Below, in pieces: positions 1-6,899 of a stretch of 53,956 nucleotides of DNA. Below the pieces are notes generated by a model. That model was not told the origin of the DNA. It saw nothing but the letters and a program-made list of their open reading frames with translations, and searched no databases. A program made the translations under genes and the position numbers. The DNA comes from Thermomicrobiales bacterium. Lineage in GTDB: Bacteria; Chloroflexota; Chloroflexia; Thermomicrobiales; UBA6265. Location: NCBI GenBank assembly GCA_019637585.1, contig JAHBVL010000016.1, forward strand, positions 1 through 53,956, given 5' to 3'. Position 1 is the first letter of the stretch. The number at the start of each line of letters is the position of its first letter.

Positions 1-47
1 TCCATACCAGAGTTGTGCCCCGCTGTCACCTTAATGAATAATCCGGG

Positions 48-656
48 CTAGCGAATCTCGAACGAGACCGACTCGAGAAGATCGCTCCCGATCACGATGG
101 CGATCGAGTAGACGCCGCGTTGCGCGCCGCCGAACTGAAACGCAAAGCTCACCCATTGCGAACCAGCGGACGGCGGCGGAGTCTGGTCCACCCAGCTGAT
201 CGGATTGTTGTCTTCGTCACGCCAGACTGCGCTGACCACTTGCCCCGGCTGGATGTTGGCGATCCGGGCCACGGCATAGACGGTCTGGTTGCTGCTGGCC
301 GACACCAACTGCAGCGTGCTTCCCGGTGAACCGTCCGGATCGATCGAGCTGGCCAGGGCCAGATCGGAAATACCGGCGTGTGGTGTGACGGAGGGCATCG
401 GCGAGGCGTCTGGTGTGCCGAAGGTGGCGGCAAAATGCGTTTGCTGGGCGCCCGGCAGCTGAGGTGTCTGCTCTGCTTCCATAGCCTGGAAACGACGGGA
501 ATCGCTGGCCGAACCGGAAGAACAGGCTGCCAGGAAACCGATCATCACGATCAACGCCGCAATGCGGACGAACCTGGCGCTAATCGGCCGGAGCCCGGTA
601 GGAGCCGAAAGCGTCCTGGTACTCGTCTCCGACTTCGAGCGCGGTTTTGTGGACAT
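48..656 (-). CDS. Putative lipoprotein with C-terminal beta-sandwich-like domain
   Basis: The protein (about 202 aa) has a lipoprotein signal: basic residues (ARFVR), a hydrophobic stretch and the lipobox LAAC with Cys45, so it is probably anchored outside the membrane. After a Ser/Pro-rich linker, residues of about 100-200 look like an all-beta, Ig-like domain (TVYAVARIANIQPGQVVSAV). No catalytic motif is visible and I do not recognise the family. The ATG at 656 is the nearest one upstream of the signal peptide. It overlaps the end of the recombinase gene by 77 bases and gives a long n-region, so a start nearer 545-590 is possible. Confidence 0.6.
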   Translation of the reverse strand: MSTKPRSKSETSTRTLSAPTGLRPISARFVRIAALIVMIGFLAACSSGSASDSRRFQAMEAEQTPQLPGAQQTHFAATFGTPDASPMPSVTPHAGISDLALASSIDPDGSPGSTLQLVSASSNQTVYAVARIANIQPGQVVSAVWRDEDNNPISWVDQTPPPSAGSQWVSFAFQFGGAQRGVYSIAIVIGSDLLESVSFEIR

Positions 657-1635
657 AGATGCGGGTGGTTTGAGGTGAGGCATGTCCAAGGATGGTCTGA
701 ACGGTCGATTCGCGTACGCGGCGGCGGACCATTTCCGTCGCCAGTCCATGCCGGAATGAATGCGGCGTGATCTCTGACTCGATATCGAGCTCCCGGCAGA
801 GCTCGGCCACGATATGCTCGACGGTGCGGGCGCTGATGGCGGTTCCGGCCGATCCCGGTTTGTCTCGTCCGCTGAACGCCGGCAGTGGTCCGGCGCCGCG
901 CGCTTCGTCACCCCGCGCTCGCCAGTATTGCACCAGAGCCTGAGCCGTCTCAACGTCGAAATGAACCGTGCGGCTCTTTCCTCCCTTGGCCCGGAAGATA
1001 TGAGCGGTGCCGTCTTGCAGGTCGACGTCCCGTCGCCGTAGCGCGCAGAGCTCCGACACCCGGACCCCCGTGCGGTACAGAAAGAGGATCATCGCCCGAA
1101 TCTTTAAACGGCGAAGCTCCAGATGTGGTTTCTCGACCGGCTGTCCATTGCGCACCGCGTCGACAATTCGCTCCAGATCGGAGAGCTTCACATCGGGCGG
1201 CGGCGGCGTGAAGCGGGGCATCATCGCCGAAATGCGCACGCGAAGCCGGTCGGTGGCCAGCGAGGGGTGAAGATCGTATGCCGCGATGTAGGCGCAGAAT
1301 TTCCGGACCGCCGAGAGATTGTTCTGGGCCGTCCGCATCTGCGACACCTCTTCCGGGGTGCGGATGTCGTTCGGCACGAGCAGCGACGCGAACGAGGTCA
1401 CATGATCGGCGGTGATGACGGTCACCGACGCCATCGCCGGGTTGATGCCCTCGTACTGCTCGAGATGCCGCAGGAACTTGTCGATGCCATGCCGGTAGGT
1501 TTTCTTGGAGCGCGGCGCCAGTCGCATATCGCCAAAGAACATCTCGACCGCCGTGGCGATCGTGACACCACCCTCCCGGGCATGATTGGTGAGGTCTTCC
1601 GCCGATCTGGCTCGTGGCTGGGCTTCGATGGACAT
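580..1635 (-). CDS. Tyrosine recombinase (XerC/XerD-like integrase)
   Basis: A 351-aa tyrosine recombinase with an N-terminal SAM-like core-binding domain (about residues 25-125) and a C-terminal catalytic domain. The catalytic set is complete: Arg192 in TGVRVSEL, a Lys near 217-220, His292 and Arg295 in HSFRH, His318 in LGH and the nucleophile Tyr327 in TTRIYVH. It should cut and rejoin DNA at a specific site, either as a chromosome-dimer XerC/D relative or as the integrase of a lost element. No attachment site or element cargo is visible nearby. The frame stays open far upstream to 2454, but homology begins only at the ATG at 1635. The gap to the divergent isomerase gene holds palindromes. 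Confidence 0.9.
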   Translation of the reverse strand: MSIEAQPRARSAEDLTNHAREGGVTIATAVEMFFGDMRLAPRSKKTYRHGIDKFLRHLEQYEGINPAMASVTVITADHVTSFASLLVPNDIRTPEEVSQMRTAQNNLSAVRKFCAYIAAYDLHPSLATDRLRVRISAMMPRFTPPPPDVKLSDLERIVDAVRNGQPVEKPHLELRRLKIRAMILFLYRTGVRVSELCALRRRDVDLQDGTAHIFRAKGGKSRTVHFDVETAQALVQYWRARGDEARGAGPLPAFSGRDKPGSAGTAISARTVEHIVAELCRELDIESEITPHSFRHGLATEMVRRRVRESTVQTILGHASPQTTRIYVHKTALEVGDEYQDAFGSYRAPAD

Positions 1636-1671
1636 CTGGGATGGGTGCTCCGGCAGGTTCGAACAGACATT

Positions 1672-1690
1672 CTGTACGTACAGACTGTAC
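1672..1690. promoter_or_regulatory. Overlapping palindromes in a divergent promoter region
   Basis: The 12-bp perfect palindrome CTGTACGTACAG (1672-1683) overlaps a second inverted repeat, GTACAG-A-CTGTAC (1678-1690), giving three alternating half-sites. It lies 37 bp upstream of the recombinase start and 90 bp upstream of the isomerase start. A regulator binding here could act on both genes. A near-identical core occurs at 34634-34643. Binding is inferred from symmetry only. Confidence 0.5.
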
Positions 1691-1779
1691 GGGTATGCGT
1701 CCACGGAGTCAAGGCACGGTCCAGCGATTACACTTCTCCCCAACGGAACTCTGTCGAGAATAGGAAGTGAGCCCTGTCC

Positions 1780-2523
1780 GTGGATATCGCGATTCAGCTC
1801 TATACGGTGCGAGACCGCACAGCGGTGGACATGCTCGGGACGCTGGAGCTGCTTGCGGCTCTCGGCTACCAGTCGATCGAATCCGCAGGCTACGGAAACT
1901 CGAATCCCGCGGCAATGCGTGCGGTTCTCGACCAGACCGGCATGACCGCAGTATCCGCGCATGTTTCCCTCGACCGGCTGGTCGATGAGCGGGCACAGGT
2001 GATCGAAGAGATGCACACGCTCGGTGTCCAGCAGATCATCGTTCCCTGGCTGGCTCCGGAGCGCCGCACCGCCGCCTACACCACGACATTGATCGCTCAC
2101 CTGAACGAGCTGGCTCCCGCTCTGGGCGAAGAAGGCTTCACCTTCGGCTATCACAACCATGAGTTCGAATTCACACCGCTGGAAGACGGCAAAACGATCA
2201 TGGAACGGGTCATCGCCGAAACGGATCCGTCTCAGGTCCTGCTGCAGATCGATCTCGGCTGGGCGCAATTCGCCGGGGCCGACCCGGTCGCACTGATCGA
2301 GGAGAACGCGGGCCGGGTGCCGACTCTGCACTGCAAAGATCTGGCGCCAGACAACGGTCCCATCACCACTGGCGACGGGATCCTGGCCTGGGGCGAGATC
2401 ATCGCGGCGGGCCGTCAGGCGGGAACACGCTGTCTGATCGTGGAAAACGACCAACCGGGCGACGACTCGCTCGACGACGCAGCCAGATCGCTCACGAATC
2501 TGCAGCGGCTCCTGACCGCCTAG
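1780..2523 (+). CDS. Sugar phosphate isomerase/epimerase-like TIM-barrel protein
   Basis: A 247-aa protein of the xylose-isomerase-like TIM-barrel (AP endonuclease family 2) fold. Typical motifs are an N-terminal IAIQLYTVRD strand, YHNHEFEF, LQIDLGWAQFAGADP, LHCKDL and a late IVENDQPGDD. Together these supply the usual Glu/Asp/His metal ligands. Relatives isomerise or epimerise keto-sugars or cyclitols such as inosose; the substrate cannot be told here. The start is a GTG at 1780, preceded by a GGAAGTGA ribosome-binding site about 10 bases upstream. It stands alone on the plus strand. Confidence 0.85.
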   Translation: MDIAIQLYTVRDRTAVDMLGTLELLAALGYQSIESAGYGNSNPAAMRAVLDQTGMTAVSAHVSLDRLVDERAQVIEEMHTLGVQQIIVPWLAPERRTAAYTTTLIAHLNELAPALGEEGFTFGYHNHEFEFTPLEDGKTIMERVIAETDPSQVLLQIDLGWAQFAGADPVALIEENAGRVPTLHCKDLAPDNGPITTGDGILAWGEIIAAGRQAGTRCLIVENDQPGDDSLDDAARSLTNLQRLLTA

Positions 2524-2597
2524 CCCAGATTGTTCATTGCCCGCATTGGTGCCCGCACGTAGAGATGTGTGCGGGCATCATCCGCCATCCGCCAAAC

Positions 2598-2697
2598 CCG
2601 CCCGGCCGTAACGGGCCGGGCTCACAGTGCCATGGTCCTTCGGACCAGGCCCCGGCAGGGGCATCGCACCGTGAGCGCCGCCGTTTACGGCGTCGCG
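2598..2697 (+). repeat. Dispersed hairpin repeat, copy A (overlaps end of pncB)
   Basis: An approximately 100-bp element containing GGCCGTAACGGGCC, GGTCCTTCGGACC, CCCCGGCAGGGGCATCGC and GCCGTTTACGGC, each able to fold. The same ordered blocks occur at 38469-38583 and, inverted, at 49968-50080. All three copies lie immediately downstream of a gene. Copy A runs into the last codons of pncB, and its GTTTACGG block supplies that gene's TAA stop at 2685-2687. Confidence 0.75.
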
Positions 2698-4091
2698 GTC
2701 CCGCGGAGATCGCGCTCTGCGACCGGTTGATCGCCAATCCCCACCCGCTCCATGGCATCGTCCCGAAGCGCCAGAAGGCGATCCGACCAGCGGACCGGGT
2801 AGGCGGGCGGGTTGTCGAGCGCGTGGTAGGGAGCGAGGAGTCTACCGAGTTCCGCGGCGGCGCGGTTCCGGATCGTTTCCAGAGGCTCTACCGCATCCTC
2901 GGTCAGCGCACCTTCCCGCATCACCTCGACGAGGAGGGGTCGCCCCTCCTCGGGCGTGGATTCCTCGCTCAGCTGGATAACGTCTTCTTCAAACGCTCCG
3001 ATCCGCACAACTTGTTTGATCCCTGGCCAGGTGCTCTTCTCTCCAGCGATTTTCACTGGCGGCTCGCCACCCTCGACCCAGACCAGCTTGAACACGCCAC
3101 CTAGCGCGGTCCCTTCCGATTTGTGCAGGATCGAGCCATTTCCCGTCGAGAGCGATGTGCCGGCGCCGAATCCATCGATCGGCGCGCCGGTCGACACCAG
3201 ATCGCGAATCTTCCACTCATCGAGATCGCCGCTGACCAGAATGCGAACATCGTTCAGACCAGCGTTGTCGAGCATCCGCCGAACGGTGACGGCATCGGCG
3301 GCTAGATCGCCGCTGTCCAGTCGCACCGAGGCGAGCCGGTGCCCCGACCTCGCTGCTTCGAGCTGAGCAACCTCGATCGCGGTTTCAGTCGCCGCGTGGA
3401 CATCGTAGGTGTCGAGGAGGAGACTGTAACGCTCGATCGACGACGCGACCGCCGCAAACGCTTCCCGCTCGGTGGGAAAGAGCTCGACCAGGGCATGAGG
3501 GATCGTGCCGGAGGTCGGAAGACCATACCGATGGGCCGCATCGACAAAGGAGGTGCTGCTACACCCGCCGATGATTGCCGAGCGAGCAGCAAGATGGGGC
3601 GCCTGGGCGCGGCGAAAGCCGAACTCGGCAACCGTGCGGCCGGCGGCGGCATGAACCAGACGGCTGGCCTTTGTGGCGATTAGGGTGGAGACGCCGATCG
3701 TATGCAGCAGCACCGATTCGAGCATCAGCGCTTCCCGGAAGGGGCCGGTCACGCGCATCAGCGGTTCGTTGGCGAACGCGATCTCGCCTTCGCGAATGGC
3801 GTGGATCGAACCGGAAAAGCGCGAACGGGCCAGCTCCGCCAGAAACGCGTCGTCGAAATCGCCAGTCGAGCGCAGATAGGCGATATCTTCGGCACCCAAC
3901 CCCCAGCCGGCCGCCAACCCGAGCGCGATGTCGAGCCCGGCCACCAGCAGATACGCACCTCCGAAGGGGAGGCGCCTGGTGTAGAGATCGAAGGTCACAA
4001 CCGGATTGTGCCCGGTTTTCCAGCTCACATAGGCGGAATCGATGTGATATCGATCGACCAGCAACCCGCCATTCGTCGCACCCGCCAGCAT
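2685..4091 (-). CDS. pncB: Nicotinate phosphoribosyltransferase
   Basis: A 468-aa enzyme joining nicotinate and PRPP, with ATP, to give nicotinate mononucleotide in the Preiss-Handler NAD salvage pathway (cytosolic). The N-terminal LLVDRYHIDSAYV region, EFGFRRAQ, SGTIPHALVE with the expected phospho-His (His199), VRLDSGDL and LVSGDLDEWKI are diagnostic. Length is normal for the family. The start is the ATG at 4091, after a modest AGAAG ribosome-binding site. The C-terminus reads out inside an intergenic repeat element that provides the stop codon, so the last few residues may differ from relatives. It appears to be a single-gene unit. Confidence 0.95.
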   Translation of the reverse strand: MLAGATNGGLLVDRYHIDSAYVSWKTGHNPVVTFDLYTRRLPFGGAYLLVAGLDIALGLAAGWGLGAEDIAYLRSTGDFDDAFLAELARSRFSGSIHAIREGEIAFANEPLMRVTGPFREALMLESVLLHTIGVSTLIATKASRLVHAAAGRTVAEFGFRRAQAPHLAARSAIIGGCSSTSFVDAAHRYGLPTSGTIPHALVELFPTEREAFAAVASSIERYSLLLDTYDVHAATETAIEVAQLEAARSGHRLASVRLDSGDLAADAVTVRRMLDNAGLNDVRILVSGDLDEWKIRDLVSTGAPIDGFGAGTSLSTGNGSILHKSEGTALGGVFKLVWVEGGEPPVKIAGEKSTWPGIKQVVRIGAFEEDVIQLSEESTPEEGRPLLVEVMREGALTEDAVEPLETIRNRAAAELGRLLAPYHALDNPPAYPVRWSDRLLALRDDAMERVGIGDQPVAERDLRGTATP

Positions 4092-4213
4092 CGTTCTTCT
4101 CGCGGCATGGTTCTCACCGGTTCACTCGAACCCGGTTTCTCCAAGTCTCTCATTTTTGCGGACGGGCACGCGCCAACCCGGACTATTCAATAGGGCACTG
4201 CTCTGTGTTTGTC

Positions 4214-4380
4214 TGTAGTCGCAGACCCCCGTGTCTGCTTTCTCAGGGGACGCAACGCATCCTTTGGCGGCGACTTCTCGTCACGTGCCGATGCAGGGTC
4301 GCGGTGCTTGCGCATGAGGATGGTGGCGAGCGATCGCAGCGTCGCCCATACGAGTGCAGACACGGGGGTCTGCAGCTACA
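4214..4380. repeat. MITE-like element with ~25-bp terminal inverted repeats
   Basis: The 18-bp sequence GCAGACCCCCGTGTCTGC at 4221-4238 is repeated exactly in inverted orientation at 4356-4373. Counting the outer TGTAG/CTACA, the matching arms reach about 25 bp with two mismatches, bounding 167 bp. Each arm is itself partly palindromic (GCAGAC...GTCTGC). No convincing coding frame lies inside. This fills most of the 353-bp gene-free stretch 4092-4444. It looks like a non-autonomous miniature element or a large extragenic palindrome. Confidence 0.6.
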
Positions 4381-4444
4381 TGGCGATGAGATCGCTGCCA
4401 AAGGTCGTGTTTATCACCTAATGAACAGTCCGTGTCAGGAGAGG

Positions 4445-4717
4445 CTATTTCAGCGTTGGCAAGGTGCTTCCGGACAGCTCACGAGAGGGCTGACTCATCT
4501 GAGCGCCGCGCAGGGCGATCTCGGGACGGGTCAGGCGTCCGGGCGGAGGTGATGTTCGCGGCTGTGACGGGGTGGATGACGGCTGCTCCGCCGGTTTGGG
4601 TTCGGCGTGCGGGCGTTCCTGCGGTTGTCGCTGCTGCCGTTTCGGTTCCGGTCGTGTGGCCACGAAAACCAGAAACACCGCAGCAATGACCAGGCTGACG
4701 GAGATCACCGTCGTCAT
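4445..4717 (-). CDS. Small single-pass membrane protein, Pro/Gln-rich tail
   Basis: A 90-aa protein with one N-terminal transmembrane helix (MTTVISVSLVIAAVFLVFV) followed by a basic, Pro/Gln/Ser-rich, probably disordered tail. The start at 4717 is supported by a clear GGAGGGGAA ribosome-binding site. I do not recognise a family and assign no function. It lies 118 bp downstream of the half-length glycosyltransferase-like gene on the same strand and could be co-transcribed with it. Confidence 0.55.
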   Translation of the reverse strand: MTTVISVSLVIAAVFLVFVATRPEPKRQQRQPQERPHAEPKPAEQPSSTPSQPRTSPPPGRLTRPEIALRGAQMSQPSRELSGSTLPTLK

Positions 4718-4835
4718 GCTGTTCCCCTCCCGTACAAAGACCCACCATCGGCGGCGGTCTGCAACCCGCCACTCTCTGGAACGAACCTGATTCAGGATCG
4801 GTTCCGCTGAGTCACGGGCCGGCAGACCGGGAGGT

Positions 4836-5387
4836 TCACATGCGAATGCCCGCAGCTCGCCAGGCACTCTCGATGACGCCTGCGACGGACGAGGCTCCGT
4901 CGCCAGGCGACGGGTGGTACTGCGTGACAACCGCCCCGGTTGTCGTGTCGACCAGCCGGCTGCCGTCCTCCCCGTCGATCTCGTGCAACCGGACGACGTG
5001 AGGCGCCTGCAGACGGGCGTAGAGGTCGGGAAGAGCAGCGGGAGCATCGAGCAGCAGAATCATCAGATCCGCGGTCGATGCCTCGAGACCCAGCCAGACC
5101 CCCAGTTCCCGGGGCGGGGGTGGGTCGTACGAGCGATAGCGGATATCCGGATGGGATTCGTCGAACGCGAACACCGCCGCCGAACCCTCCGCTTTCATCT
5201 GACCGATGACGGCGTCGTTGCGCCGCTCCTCGAGAAAGACCACGTCGTGGCCCCGATCGATCAGCGCGCGAACGAGCGCACGATGCGTCAGCGCCCGCGG
5301 ATTCCGCCAATCCGATCGAATCGAGCGACCGATGATGACGATGCGCAGCTCCCGGTCGGGGGCCGCGCCATTCAGGTCAGCTGACAT
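4836..5387 (-). CDS. Glycosyltransferase N-terminal-like (CgeB-type) protein, half length
   Basis: A 183-aa protein whose first 120 residues resemble the N-terminal Rossmann half of CgeB-like glycosyltransferases. It has RIVIIGRSI, then the pattern WRNPRALTHRALVRALIDRG followed by HDVVFLEER, and LMILLLDAP later. The C-terminal nucleotide-sugar-binding half is absent, so activity as a transferase is doubtful. It is either a naturally short family or a truncated relative. Its start overlaps the end of the aminotransferase gene by 11 bases, which implies translational coupling and a shared transcript. Confidence 0.6.
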   Translation of the reverse strand: MSADLNGAAPDRELRIVIIGRSIRSDWRNPRALTHRALVRALIDRGHDVVFLEERRNDAVIGQMKAEGSAAVFAFDESHPDIRYRSYDPPPPRELGVWLGLEASTADLMILLLDAPAALPDLYARLQAPHVVRLHEIDGEDGSRLVDTTTGAVVTQYHPSPGDGASSVAGVIESAWRAAGIRM

Positions 5388-6741
5388 ACGCCATCAGCTT
5401 GGGCGATATCGCTGTCAGACTCTCGTCCAGAACCGACACGAGATCGTCGACCTGGCCGCGGGTGATGATCAATGGGGGCGCGTAGAGGATATGGTCGCCA
5501 CTGACCCCATCGGCGCTTCCCTGCAATGGATACGAAATCAGCCCGCGCGACTGCGTTTCCAGCGAGATCTGCTTCGATACCCGCAATTCCACCGGGAATG
5601 GCGTTTTCGTCGCCCGGTCGGCAACCAGCTCCACACCGGCCAGCAGACCGATACCCCTGACATCGCCGATGATCTCGTGACGCTCCATGAGCTGACGAAG
5701 CGACTGCTGGAAGTAGGCGCCAGTGTCGCGGGCGTTCTCGATGAGGTTGTTGTCCAGGATATAGCGCATCACCGCCACACCCGTGGCGCAGGACAATGGA
5801 TTCCCTGACGCCGTATGTCCGATCACGAACGAAGCGCCCCGCTGGCGAACCTCGCCAACGATCTCGGGAGACGTGATCACCGCGCCCAGCGGCGTGTATC
5901 CACCGGAGATCCCCTTGGCCGTGGCGATGAGATCGGGTTTGACGCCCCAGTGATCGATTCCCATCTTCATGCCGGTGCGGCCAAATCCGCTCATCACCTC
6001 ATCCGCGATGAAGAGCACGCCGTAGCGATCGCAGATTTCCCGGATCGTCTGGAAATAGCCATCGGACGCCGGAGACGCGCCGAGGGTGGCGCCGACCACT
6101 GGCTCCGCAACGAACGCCGCAACGTTGTCCGCGCCAACCTGCTTGATCACATATTCGAGCTGATGCGCGCAGCTGAGATCGCATTCCGATCCATTTCGGT
6201 TGCACTGGCTCCGGTAGGCGTGGCACGCGGGTATGTGTTCGGTGTGCATCAGATTGGGCGCGTACTTGGCCCGGCGGGCGGCATTGCCGCCGGCGGCGAG
6301 CGTGGCGAATGACCCACCGTGGTAGCTGCCCCACCGGCCGATGATCATGTGCCGCGTGCCGTTTCCCCGGTCGCGATGGTATTGAATCGCCATCTTGATC
6401 GCGTTCTCCACCGCTTCCGAGCCACCCGAAACAAACCAGACCTTGCCGAAGCCCTCCGGGGAGAACTCCTCCACGATGAGCTGGGCGCACTCTTCTACGG
6501 CTCGTGTGGAAAACGCATGAGTCGGCGAACAGGCGATTTTGGACAGCTGTTCGGTGATCGCGTCGACCACTTCGGGCACGCCATGCCCGATCGCCGTCAC
6601 CGCCGACGAACCTCCCGAGCCGTCGATGTAGCGATTGCCATCCTCATCAAAGAGGTAGATGCCCTCGCCCCGCTCGACGATCGGCAGATCGGCATGCATG
6701 TCCCGGTGAATGACGCGTGTACGTTCCTGATCGATGACCAT
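5377..6741 (-). CDS. Class III aminotransferase (PLP-dependent)
   Basis: A 454-aa fold-type I aminotransferase of the ornithine/omega-amino-acid group. VSGGSEAVENAIK (104-116) binds the cofactor phosphate, DEVMSGFGRTG carries the ring-N Asp247, and ATAKGISGGYTPLGA carries the PLP Lys276. It moves an amino group between an omega-amino acid or amine and a keto acid; the substrate is not evident. An unusual Cys-rich insertion (Cys173, 180, 187, 191) interrupts the region after the phosphate-binding helix. It is followed by the overlapping short glycosyltransferase-like gene. Confidence 0.9.
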   Translation of the reverse strand: MVIDQERTRVIHRDMHADLPIVERGEGIYLFDEDGNRYIDGSGGSSAVTAIGHGVPEVVDAITEQLSKIACSPTHAFSTRAVEECAQLIVEEFSPEGFGKVWFVSGGSEAVENAIKMAIQYHRDRGNGTRHMIIGRWGSYHGGSFATLAAGGNAARRAKYAPNLMHTEHIPACHAYRSQCNRNGSECDLSCAHQLEYVIKQVGADNVAAFVAEPVVGATLGASPASDGYFQTIREICDRYGVLFIADEVMSGFGRTGMKMGIDHWGVKPDLIATAKGISGGYTPLGAVITSPEIVGEVRQRGASFVIGHTASGNPLSCATGVAVMRYILDNNLIENARDTGAYFQQSLRQLMERHEIIGDVRGIGLLAGVELVADRATKTPFPVELRVSKQISLETQSRGLISYPLQGSADGVSGDHILYAPPLIITRGQVDDLVSVLDESLTAISPKLMAYVS

Positions 6742-6790
6742 GTGGTTCTCCCTCGGACGGCTCAGTCGTTGGGTGAATCATACGCGGAGG

Positions 6791-6898
6791 GCCTCACCCC
6801 CCGGCCCCCTCTCCTTCACAGGAGAGAGGGAGATTGGCGACTCCGACGATTCGTGATCCATCGTTCACCCTCTCCTTCAGGGGAGAGGGGGAGATGCT
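6791..6898. repeat. GC-rich CTCACCCCC-type hairpin repeat (two hairpins)
   Basis: This gap between the aminotransferase start and the end of the MMPL gene holds two related hairpins. CCCTCTCC pairs with GGAGAGaGGG across TTCACA, and CCCTCTCC pairs with GGGGAGAGGG across TTCA. The leading CTCACCCCCCGGCCCC block matches the repeat units at 9739-10080. It may act as a 3'-end structure for the MMPL transcript, though there is no U-tract. Confidence 0.6.
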
Positions 6899-6899
6899 T

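Noticed and set aside
1660-1690. LexA box in the recombinase/isomerase promoter region
   Set aside because: GAAC and GTAC half-sites are present, but none has the four-base spacing required; the site at 51678 is the only one that fits.
580-2454. A single 624-aa minus-strand reading frame covering the recombinase and beyond
   Set aside because: Only the part from 1635 downstream has recombinase homology. The rest is the antisense of the isomerase gene and has no conserved features.
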